Shown: piece by piece, positions 1-5,913 of the stretch
Layout: the number at the start of each line of letters is the position of its first letter
Position numbering within the stretch: the first letter of the stretch is position 1
Translations under genes and position numbers: made by a program
The notes under the pieces: model-generated
What the model saw: only the letters and a program-made list of their open reading frames with translations
What the model was told of the DNA's origin: nothing
Database searches by the model: none
DNA from: Bacteroidales bacterium
Lineage (GTDB): Bacteria > Bacteroidota > Bacteroidia > Bacteroidales > VadinHA17
Length of the DNA stretch: 7,483 nucleotides
Assembly (NCBI GenBank): GCA_013314865.1
Contig: JABUEV010000107.1
Span: 1-7,483 of the forward strand
Direction of reading: 5' to 3'

Positions 1-1510
1 CAACATCGATGTTTTGCGGATTGTTGATATAATTGGTGAACAACTGAAGGCGGTTTGTGACAGACAGGTTTTTGAACGGTTTGAATTCATTCATGAACAT
101 AAGGCTGGCTCCGGGTTCGTTCTTTGACCTTTTGTCAGCAGGAATCCCGTATTTGGTCTGATCTATATGTGCCGTGTCAGGAACAAAGGTTCCTTTATAA
201 GAAAATGGGGAAAAGTTCAGCGAAGTGGTTTTGTTGGGTTTATAATCAAGTCCCAGTCCGATTGTCAGTATGGCCGGATTGAAAAATTTTGAAACAGGTA
301 TTGAATCATTAGGGTAATTATAACCTTTAGCCACCTGTGTCTTGAACAACATTATTGCACTGAAGTCAAATTTTCCGAATGCCTTGTGATTCAGCTTTGA
401 ATTGGTCTCAAGCAAATCGAGGTTTTTCCTAATTCCGTTTTCGTCCGAATAAATCAGTCCGTACTTAATGCGGGCAAAATTATTCGACGAGAGCAAAATC
501 GGCTTATTATTGTAATCAGCATATGCAGTAATATCAAAGGCAGTCGAAACACTGCTTTCACCTCCCTTAACCCAGTTCGACAGAAACCCCTGGGATAAAA
601 CTACCGATGACTCAGTCCTGTATTTCCAATACTGAGTTCTGGTCATTATTTTCTTAATCTCAAGTAGAGTTTTCTTATCAGTAGGTTCAACCTCAATTCT
701 TGCATCCCCGACGTGACTTTGCCACAGCGGCCTTCTGAATTGTATCCCGTTCTCAAGATATAGTCCAAGTGTGTTCGGCTCACGGTTTTGCACCCATACC
801 GATAATGAATCTTCATACTCATTTCTCAACCATAACCTTGTCGCCCTGCCGGTACCTGAATTAACCATAAAAGGGATACGGGTACCGCTAATACCCGTAA
901 ACCATATAATAGTTGAATCACGTGCTTCAAGAAAACCCAACAGTCTGTTTACTGCACTCTTTAGTGAGTCGCCCATGAATGAGCCGTATTGGAATTTAAG
1001 AGATGAGGTCTCCGGGTAAATGATCTTCGCCGGAATGGTATCTCTGACTGCCATACCCAATGTGTCAGTTTGTTCCTTTACTGAAGCCAAATTGCCTGCA
1101 GATGGTTTTAACTGACTGATAATTGCGGTATCAGACCTCGGAGATTGTTCTTCATACATTTTCCTGTTAAACTTATCAAAAGGAAAATCTTTCAGGAAAT
1201 ATTCAACCGAGTCAAAGACAGGATTGGAAGCCTCAAATATAAGACGTTCAAGAGCTTTCTTCAGCGGATCATCAGGATTCTCCCTGAAATGTGTACTGCA
1301 AACCTGTTTCAAATAATCAATAGCCTCGCTGTCAGTGAATTGAATCAGCTTATCCTGGTCGCCAGCAAAATTATTCTGCATTACTAGTCTCAAAGTATCA
1401 TCCTGCTTGTCTTCAAATCTGCCCTGTCCGGCTATATTCTGCACATTAACATTAAAAGTGAAAATCAAAATGAAAATTAAAAAAACGATATTTGCTTTCC
1501 TTCCATTCAT
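1..1510 (-). CDS. DUF3078 domain-containing exported protein, N-terminal 503 residues (C-terminus outside window)
   Basis: This reading frame is open from an ATG at 1508-1510 to the left edge with no stop, so the gene is cut by the window. The protein opens with a likely Sec signal peptide: Arg4 and Lys5, then a hydrophobic core at about residues 8-20. Family assignment rests on residues 300-440: SQGFLSNWVKGGESSVS (306-322), then a beta-rich stretch with GLGLDYKPNKTTSLNFSP (418-435) and YGIP (454-457), the pattern of DUF3078 proteins of Bacteroidota. These are predicted envelope proteins, possibly outer-membrane beta-structured, with no established function. Residues about 30-290 precede that domain and I do not recognise them; they include a beta-rich segment (about 200-262) with many aromatic and Asn/Gly residues. 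An in-frame TAA lies eight codons upstream of the ATG. TTG two codons upstream is an alternative start, but ATG is preferred. The GGAG in the leader is about 24 nt away, too far to fix the start. The gene is divergent from tnaA. Confidence 0.82.
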   Translation of the reverse strand, partial: MNGRKANIVFLIFILIFTFNVNVQNIAGQGRFEDKQDDTLRLVMQNNFAGDQDKLIQFTDSEAIDYLKQVCSTHFRENPDDPLKKALERLIFEASNPVFDSVEYFLKDFPFDKFNRKMYEEQSPRSDTAIISQLKPSAGNLASVKEQTDTLGMAVRDTIPAKIIYPETSSLKFQYGSFMGDSLKSAVNRLLGFLEARDSTIIWFTGISGTRIPFMVNSGTGRATRLWLRNEYEDSLSVWVQNREPNTLGLYLENGIQFRRPLWQSHVGDARIEVEPTDKKTLLEIKKIMTRTQYWKYRTESSVVLSQGFLSNWVKGGESSVSTAFDITAYADYNNKPILLSSNNFARIKYGLIYSDENGIRKNLDLLETNSKLNHKAFGKFDFSAIMLFKTQVAKGYNYPNDSIPVSKFFNPAILTIGLGLDYKPNKTTSLNFSPFSYKGTFVPDTAHIDQTKYGIPADKRSKNEPGASLMFMNEFKPFKNLSVTNRLQLFTNYINNPQNIDV

Positions 1511-1538
1511 CAGCAATAGATTTAATTTTTACTTCTCC

Positions 1539-1568
1539 TTTTTCGAATATCAAATTGATTTATTTTTG
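1539..1568 (+). promoter_or_regulatory. Candidate Bacteroidota-type promoter upstream of tnaA
   Basis: TATTTTTG at 1561-1568 fits the TAnnTTTG -7 consensus exactly. A T-rich stretch at 1539-1543 lies 18 nt upstream in place of a good -33 TTTG. Use of this box would give tnaA a leader of about 190 nt. A closer but poorer alternative is TAATATTG at 1693-1700 (one mismatch, T-run at 1668-1671), with a leader of about 60 nt. I cannot choose between them. No Trp-codon-bearing leader peptide of the E. coli TnaC kind is evident between 1600 and 1768. Confidence 0.2.
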
Positions 1569-1596
1569 CAAAATAATAATTTACCGCCAGTGGCAA
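1569..1596 (-). promoter_or_regulatory. Candidate Bacteroidota-type promoter for the DUF3078 gene
   Basis: Read on the minus strand, TTATTTTG (1576-1569) matches the TAnnTTTG -7 consensus of Bacteroidota with one mismatch. ATTG (1597-1594) sits 17 nt upstream, in roughly the place of the -33 TTTG element. Transcription would start near 1562, giving a leader of about 50 nt. The -7 box abuts a perfect TAnnTTTG box on the other strand. In such AT-rich DNA chance matches are common, so this is a candidate only. Confidence 0.3.
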
Positions 1597-1768
1597 TTTA
1601 TTTCATAACGTTAAATTATCCGGCTGACATATACCGGAATATCAAAAACCGGGATTCATTTCTCATCTTTTAAACTGCCCTCTTGTTTTCTATAATATTG
1701 ATAATAAATGGTTTATGCTGATTAATTTAATTATCTTTTTGTTAATAAATTTTTTATAATTTAAAAAT

Positions 1769-3145
1769 ATGGATCTGCCTTTTATTGAGCCATTTAAAAT
1801 TAAAATGGTGGAGAAAATCCACAAAAGCACACGCAATGAAAGAGAAAAATGGATAAAAGAAGCCGGTTATAATCTTTTCAATCTTAAATCAGATCAGGTA
1901 ATAATTGATCTTCTGACCGATTCAGGTACAGGAGCAATGAGCGACAGGCAATGGGGGGCATTGATGACCGGCGATGAGAGTTATGCAGGTTCTGCTTCCT
2001 TTTTCAGACTTAAAGATGCAGTAAAAGACATCACAGGCTTTGAATATGTACTTCCTACTCACCAGGGCAGGGCAGCAGAAAATGTCCTCTTCTCGGCATT
2101 GCTTAAAGAAGGAGACATTGTGCCCGGAAACTCTCATTTCGATACGACAAGAGGACATATAGAATTCAGAAAAGCGATGCCGGTTGATTGTACCATTGAT
2201 ATTGCATCAGATCCAACTGCCTGGCACCCGTTCAAGGGAAATGTTGATATAGACAAGCTTGAAAATGTAATTAAAAGAAATGATGTTAAAAAGATTCCCT
2301 GCATTGTTATTACAATAACAAATAACAAGGCCGGAGGCCAGCCGGTCAGCATGGCAAATCTGAGGGAGGTTAAACAGGTAGCAGATAAATACGGTATTCC
2401 AGTTTTCTTTGATTCTGCACGGTTTGCAGAAAATGCATACTTCATTAAAATCCGTGAGGAGGGGTTATCTGATAAAGACATGAGGGAAATAATTTCTGAA
2501 ATGTTCTCATACGCCGACGGGATGACTATGAGCTCAAAAAAGGATGCAATAGTGAATATGGGTGGCTTTATTGGGTTCAGAGACAAGGAGTTATATAACA
2601 AAGCCTCAGTTTATAATATAATGTTTGAAGGATATGTAACCTATGGGGGCATGTCGGGCAGGGATATGGAAACCCTGGCAACAGGGCTTTATGAGGGTAC
2701 CGATTTTTCGTACCTTGAATCAAGAGTCAGGCAGGTTGAATACCTTGGGACCATGATGAAGCAGAAAGGTGTCCCGTTGCTTGAGCCTTTTGGTGGTCAT
2801 GCTGTGTTTATTGATGCCGGCAGGTTCCTGCCTTATGTTCCCAAAGAAGAGTTTGTCGCTCAGACAGTTGCTATCGAATTATATATTGAAGGCGGCATAC
2901 GTGCTTCAGAAATCGGAACTTTAATGTCGGACCGCGATCCTGAAACCCGTGAAAACCGTTATCCAAAGCTTGAACTGGTAAGACTTGCCGTACCCAGAAG
3001 GGTATATACTGATAACCATATGGAATATACTGCCGCGACCACGGCAAGGGTGTTTGAGCGAAGAGACAGCATTAAAAGAGGCTTCAGAATTGTTCATGAG
3101 GCTCCCATAATGAGGCATTTTACTGTTAAGCTTGAAAAGCTCTGA
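1769..3145 (+). CDS. tnaA: Tryptophanase (tryptophan indole-lyase)
   Basis: A PLP enzyme of the beta-eliminating lyase family that splits L-tryptophan into indole, pyruvate and ammonia in the cytoplasm. The 458 residues are full length for the family (E. coli TnaA 471, tyrosine phenol-lyase 456). Motifs in order: IDLLTDSGTGAMS (46-58), the acid/base Tyr72 in GDESYAG, the PLP phosphate-binding THQGR (97-101), AGGQPVS (188-194), FFDSAR with Asp215 and Arg218 contacting the cofactor, MSSKKD with PLP-binding Lys258, and Arg405, the likely carboxylate-binding residue. Three positions separate tryptophanase from tyrosine phenol-lyase, and all are of tryptophanase type: Asp125 (Thr in the phenol-lyase), Ile382 (Arg there) and His450 in MRHFT (Phe there). 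It strongly resembles Bacteroides tryptophanase. No Shine-Dalgarno precedes the ATG; the upstream bases are nearly all A/T. It appears monocistronic, with no tryptophan permease beside it. Confidence 0.95.
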   Translation: MDLPFIEPFKIKMVEKIHKSTRNEREKWIKEAGYNLFNLKSDQVIIDLLTDSGTGAMSDRQWGALMTGDESYAGSASFFRLKDAVKDITGFEYVLPTHQGRAAENVLFSALLKEGDIVPGNSHFDTTRGHIEFRKAMPVDCTIDIASDPTAWHPFKGNVDIDKLENVIKRNDVKKIPCIVITITNNKAGGQPVSMANLREVKQVADKYGIPVFFDSARFAENAYFIKIREEGLSDKDMREIISEMFSYADGMTMSSKKDAIVNMGGFIGFRDKELYNKASVYNIMFEGYVTYGGMSGRDMETLATGLYEGTDFSYLESRVRQVEYLGTMMKQKGVPLLEPFGGHAVFIDAGRFLPYVPKEEFVAQTVAIELYIEGGIRASEIGTLMSDRDPETRENRYPKLELVRLAVPRRVYTDNHMEYTAATTARVFERRDSIKRGFRIVHEAPIMRHFTVKLEKL

Positions 3146-3185
3146 ATCAACCTGTTACAATAATTTGTCCGGCAAATCATCTTCA

Positions 3186-3225
3186 GAAGGAAGAAACCTT
3201 CATTGCCAATCTATCATAATTGGCA
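3186..3225 (+). terminator. Two adjacent small hairpins downstream of tnaA, possible weak terminator
   Basis: The first dyad is GAAGG (3186-3190) and CCTTC (3197-3201) around a 6-nt loop. The second is TGCCAAT (3204-3210) and ATTGGCA (3219-3225), a perfect 7-bp stem with an 8-nt loop. They lie 41-80 nt beyond the tnaA stop and before the yicC operon. Neither is followed by a clear U-run, so they are not textbook intrinsic terminators. The second could also be an operator or an RNA processing/stability element. Confidence 0.35.
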
Positions 3226-3256
3226 TTCTGTGATATATGATGTAAACTGGATTTAT

Positions 3257-3264
3257 TAACTTTC
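3257..3264 (+). promoter_or_regulatory. Candidate -7 box for the yicC-gmk-nadD operon
   Basis: TAACTTTC differs from the Bacteroidota TAnnTTTG consensus only in the last base and lies 34 nt before the yicC ATG, a sensible leader length. No convincing -33 TTTG is visible about 20 nt upstream. A promoter is expected in the 153-base gap after tnaA, but this exact site is a guess. Confidence 0.2.
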
Positions 3265-3298
3265 AGCCTTATAAAAGAACTCTGAAAAACAAAGACAA

Positions 3299-4174
3299 AT
3301 GATCAAATCAATGACAGGCTATGGAAAAACCATCGCCTCAACTCCCCAAAAGAAAATCACTGTCGAAATAAAATCCCTGAATTCAAAACAGCTCGATATT
3401 GCCACCAGGATTCCCATGCTGTACAGGGAAAAAGAGCCCGAAATAAGGAATATTATCAGCCAGAAACTGGAAAGAGGGAAGATTGATTTTTCCATCTCTT
3501 TTGATGTCATTGATGATGAAAACATAACTCTTCTGAATAAAGCCGTCATCAAAAACTACTTTTATCAAATCAGGGAAATCTCTACAGAGCTGGGCATAGA
3601 TACTGACGCCCAGATATTGTCGTCAATCATCAGACTGCCTGAAGCTCTTAAGCCTGAAAGGCCTGAATTGCAGGAAGAGGAATGGAATTTGGTGGTTGAA
3701 TATATTCTTGAATCTGTCTCTCAACTCGATTCTTACCGCATCGAAGAGGGGAAATCGATAGAGAAAGACATGAAAAACAGCATTTCAAAGATCCTCCAGT
3801 ACCTCGGGGAGACTGAACCTTTTGAACCGGAAAGAATACTTAAAGTAAGGGAAAAGCTTTCATCTCTCCTTACTGAAACACCAGGCTCTGAGAATATTGA
3901 CATGAACCGGTTTGAGCAGGAACTGATTTATTATATCGAAAAATTTGATTTTAACGAAGAAAAGGTAAGACTCAGAAAACATTGTGAGTATTTTCTCGAT
4001 ACTATTGATTCTCCTCCTCCTAACGGTAAAATACTCGGATTCATAGCACAGGAAATGGGCAGGGAGATAAACACAATAGGCTCGAAAGCAAATCATGCAT
4101 CAATACAGAAACTGGTGGTGATGATGAAGGATGAACTGGAAAAAATAAAGGAACAGACTCTGAATATCCTTTGA
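3299..4174 (+). CDS. yicC: YicC/YloC family endoribonuclease
   Basis: A 291-residue protein, full length for the family. Family members in E. coli (YicC) and Bacillus (YloC) have been reported as endoribonucleases; a natural RNA target in this phylum is unknown to me. The N-terminal YicC domain starts at once with MIKSMTGYG, followed by EIKSLNSKQLDI (23-34) and LERGKIDF (57-64). The C-terminal domain (DUF1732) holds FDFNEEKVRLRKHCEYF (216-232) and the very conserved run GFIAQEMGREINTIGSKA (247-264), ending in EKIKEQTLNI. The charged residues of this block (Glu252, Arg255, Glu256, Lys263) are presumably functional. The ATG is the only start that includes the MTGYG box. It is the first gene of a run with gmk and nadD; yicC next to gmk is a recurrent bacterial arrangement. 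Base use matches its neighbours. Confidence 0.94.
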   Translation: MIKSMTGYGKTIASTPQKKITVEIKSLNSKQLDIATRIPMLYREKEPEIRNIISQKLERGKIDFSISFDVIDDENITLLNKAVIKNYFYQIREISTELGIDTDAQILSSIIRLPEALKPERPELQEEEWNLVVEYILESVSQLDSYRIEEGKSIEKDMKNSISKILQYLGETEPFEPERILKVREKLSSLLTETPGSENIDMNRFEQELIYYIEKFDFNEEKVRLRKHCEYFLDTIDSPPPNGKILGFIAQEMGREINTIGSKANHASIQKLVVMMKDELEKIKEQTLNIL

Positions 4175-4187
4175 AAAACCTCACGGA

Positions 4188-4781
4188 ATGAAAAGACAAA
4201 GAGGCAGAGCAGTAATTATTTCGGCACCCTCCGGGGCAGGTAAAACAACAATTGTCAATTATCTTCTTTCCTCCGACCTGAATCTTGAATTCTCAGTATC
4301 TGCAACCACCCGTCCGGCCCGTGAGGGAGAGATTGACGGTAAAGATTACCACTTTCTTACGGTTGAGGAATTCAAAAGGAAGATTGAGAGAAAAGAATTC
4401 CTTGAATGGGAGGAAGTTTACAGTAACAGGTATTACGGAACATTAAAGAGTGAAACTGAAAATATTCTCAAAAAAGGACGGAATATTATTTTTGATGTGG
4501 ATGTTAAAGGCGGCATCAACCTGAAAAATTACTTTGGCACGAATGCGCTGTCAATATTTATTATGCCTCCATCTGTTGACGAGCTGAAGAAAAGACTTGA
4601 AGCCAGGGGCAAGGATACTCCGGCTGACATTGAAAAAAGAGTGTCAAAAGCCTTAAAGGAGATGGAGCTTGCTGACCAGTTTGACTTGATCATTGTAAAC
4701 GACAGGCTTGAGAACGCGCTCAATGAAGCATTCCATGCAGTGAAATCATTTCTTGAAAACAAAACACAGAATCATGGCTAA
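4188..4781 (+). CDS. gmk: Guanylate kinase
   Basis: Transfers a phosphate from ATP to GMP (and dGMP), giving GDP for nucleotide synthesis. It is 197 residues, in the usual 190-210 range. The P-loop is APSGAGKTT (13-21), with Lys19 binding ATP phosphates. The GMP-binding segment is SVSATTRPAREGEIDGKDYH (36-55), with Arg42, Arg45 and Tyr54 at expected positions, followed by FLEWEEV (71-77) and the YYGT motif (82-85). DVDVKGG (103-109) is the second nucleotide-site strand; the Arg-rich lid is around 136-151, ending in IEKR. The ATG lies 13 nt after the yicC stop, with no clear Shine-Dalgarno. The 3' end overlaps nadD by 8 nt, which suggests coupled translation. Confidence 0.97.
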   Translation: MKRQRGRAVIISAPSGAGKTTIVNYLLSSDLNLEFSVSATTRPAREGEIDGKDYHFLTVEEFKRKIERKEFLEWEEVYSNRYYGTLKSETENILKKGRNIIFDVDVKGGINLKNYFGTNALSIFIMPPSVDELKKRLEARGKDTPADIEKRVSKALKEMELADQFDLIIVNDRLENALNEAFHAVKSFLENKTQNHG

Positions 4782-5370
4782 AGTCGGGCTTTTTTTCGGC
4801 TCTTTCAATCCCATCCATATAGGGCACATGGCTATAGCAGGCTATATGAAGGAGTTTACCGGTCTTGAAGAGGTCTGGTTTGTGATAAGTCCCCAGAATC
4901 CTCTCAAGAAAAAGGAACTTCTTCTGGAGGGTCACCACCGGCTCTACATGGCAGAGCTTGCCATCGGTAAAAACGAAAGCCTGAGAGCCTCTGACATTGA
5001 ATTCCGAATGCCATACCCGTCATATACCATCGACACAATGGCACGTCTGACTGAAAGATACCCCTATGACAAATTCTGTCTGATAATGGGGGAGGACAAT
5101 CTGTACACGCTTCATAAATGGAAGAATGCTGAAGAACTGGTCAGAAAGTTTCCGGTTTATGTATATCCCAGGCCTGATGTAGTTAAGCCAGCAAATGAAA
5201 TTCTTGACCACCTGCTTGCAGTAGCCAAGATTAAAATGGTTAAAGCTCCGCTGATGGAGATTTCCGGAACTTTTATAAGGAACGGCATCAGAAACGGCAA
5301 AGACATGTCATATTTCCTTCACCCTGCCGTCTGGAAATATATTGTTGACATGCATTTTTATGAGAGATAG
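4774..5370 (+). CDS. nadD: Nicotinate-nucleotide adenylyltransferase
   Basis: Joins nicotinate mononucleotide and ATP to make deamido-NAD and pyrophosphate, the penultimate step of NAD synthesis. It is 198 residues, typical for NadD. The nucleotidyltransferase signature GSFNPIHIGH is at 9-18 and supplies the ATP-site histidines. Next come SPQNPLKKK (39-47), SYTIDT (83-88), LIMGEDNL (103-110), YPRP (131-134) and the second ATP motif ISGTFIR (163-169). In most NadD proteins this reads ISSTxIR, so Gly165 replaces a Ser. The frame stays open to a TTG at 4753, but the ATG at 4774 puts GLFFGSFNP six residues from the N-terminus as usual, and makes an ATGGCTAA overlap with the gmk stop. It is the last gene of the operon; a G-rich heptamer array begins on the final base of its TAG. 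Confidence 0.95.
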   Translation: MAKVGLFFGSFNPIHIGHMAIAGYMKEFTGLEEVWFVISPQNPLKKKELLLEGHHRLYMAELAIGKNESLRASDIEFRMPYPSYTIDTMARLTERYPYDKFCLIMGEDNLYTLHKWKNAEELVRKFPVYVYPRPDVVKPANEILDHLLAVAKIKMVKAPLMEISGTFIRNGIRNGKDMSYFLHPAVWKYIVDMHFYER

Positions 5371-5420
5371 GCGGTGGGTAGTAGGCGGAAGGCGGAAGGC
5401 GGAAGGCGGTGGGCGGAAGG
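5370..5420 (+). repeat. G-rich 7-bp tandem array (GGCGGAA-type, seven units)
   Basis: Seven heptamers run without a gap from the G of the nadD stop codon. Units 3, 4, 5 and 7 are GGCGGAA, units 1 and 6 are GGCGGTG, and unit 2 is the degenerate GGTAGTA; two more G follow. The plus strand, which is also the nadD transcript strand, carries GG pairs every few bases and could form two-tier G-quadruplexes. The array looks like a slippage-prone microsatellite. A role in 3'-end formation is possible but not shown. Confidence 0.85.
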
Positions 5421-5528
5421 TATGAATAAAAAGATCCCTGAACTGTCAGTGAATCAATCTCTCCAAATTACCCGGGATACCATAACCTGCTTGTTCTTAA
5501 GTACAGGATTTCTCATTTCAACGCTGAA
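5421..5528. other. Gene-free spacer between the two repeat arrays
   Basis: I see no convincing gene here. One plus-strand ATG frame of 42 codons (5422-5550) starts a single base after the heptamer array and ends inside the first 81-bp repeat; it resembles nothing I know. A short dyad TTTCA-acgc-TGAAA lies at 5516-5529, just at the border of the first repeat copy. The spacer belongs to the 543-base gap between the convergent nadD and oxidoreductase operons. Confidence 0.5.
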
Positions 5529-5852
5529 AAATTGGAAGCTCCACAGTTGAAAAGGTCTGAGTTTCATACTTTGTGGCAACCTTCACAGATTCCTCACTAC
5601 GACCCTAATAAATTGGGATCTCCATTATTAAAAAGGTCTTAGTTTCATACCTTGTGGCAGTGTTCACAGATTCCTCACTACGACCCTAATAAATTGGATT
5701 TTCCATTATTAAAAAGGTCTTAGTTTCATACCTTGTGGCAGTCTTCACAGATTCCTCACTACGACCCTAATAAATTGGGATGTCCATTATTAAAAAGGAC
5801 TGTGTTTTTTGCATTGTGGCAGTGTTCACAGATTCCTCACTACGACCCTAAC
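5529..5852. repeat. Tandem direct repeat, four copies of 81 bp
   Basis: AAATTGG recurs at 5529, 5610, 5691 and 5772, exactly 81 bases apart with no indels. Copies 2 and 3 differ at about 4 positions; copies 1 and 4 differ from copy 2 at about 11 and 9. The second half of the unit is the best conserved: TTGTGGCA, then TTCACAGATTCC and TCACTACGACCCTAA in all four. The first half varies most, above all in copy 1 and around 5795-5813 of copy 4. Although 81 is a multiple of three, all six frames have a stop in each unit, so it is not a repeat-protein gene. There is no spacer/repeat alternation, so it is not CRISPR. The block lies between convergent operons and may be an expanded intergenic repeat. 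Confidence 0.92.
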
Positions 5853-5869
5853 GGGTCTCCGTTCGGAAT
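5832..5869. repeat. Dyad-symmetric element closing the tandem array
   Basis: The inner stem GACCC (5844-5848) and GGGTC (5853-5857) surrounds a TAAC loop. The outer arms ATTCC (5832-5836) and GGAAT (5865-5869) are symmetric about the same centre, with 7 mostly unpaired bases on each side between the stems. The left half is the conserved end of the 81-bp unit; copies 1-3 lack the right half. The sequence recalls dispersed GTCATTCCGA...GAGGAATC intergenic repeats that I remember from many bacterial genomes; this is recollection, not a search. Because it lies between convergent operons it could act as a two-way terminator, but no U-run follows on either strand. Confidence 0.6.
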
Positions 5870-5913
5870 GACAGCGCGGGAAAATAGAAAGGAAAAAAGG
5901 AATAGCGAATAGG

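Noticed and set aside
771..1673. Plus-strand open frames of 80-88 codons at 771, 1145 and 1407
   Set aside because: The first two lie wholly within, and the third partly within, the DUF3078 gene on the other strand; none shows a family motif. The third runs into the AT-rich promoter region.
1715..1759. A 14-codon hydrophobic frame just before tnaA, considered as a TnaC-like leader peptide
   Set aside because: It contains no Trp codon and no Pro, and its Ile/Leu/Asn/Phe content is what any AT-rich DNA yields.
4753..4773. Earlier TTG start for nadD
   Set aside because: It would add seven residues before the conserved GLFFGSFNP start; the ATG at 4774 gives the normal NadD N-terminus and a neat overlap with the gmk stop.
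5422..5550. A 42-codon plus-strand ATG frame just after the heptamer array
   Set aside because: It has no usable Shine-Dalgarno spacing, no recognisable motif, and its end lies inside a non-coding repeat copy; it is most likely a chance frame.
5529..5852. CRISPR array
   Set aside because: The unit is 81 bp with directly abutting similar copies; there are no short identical repeats separated by unique spacers and no cas genes.
5529..5852. Repeat-protein gene, since 81 is a multiple of three
   Set aside because: Every one of the six frames meets a stop within a single unit, for example TAG in the first forward frame and TAA in the second.
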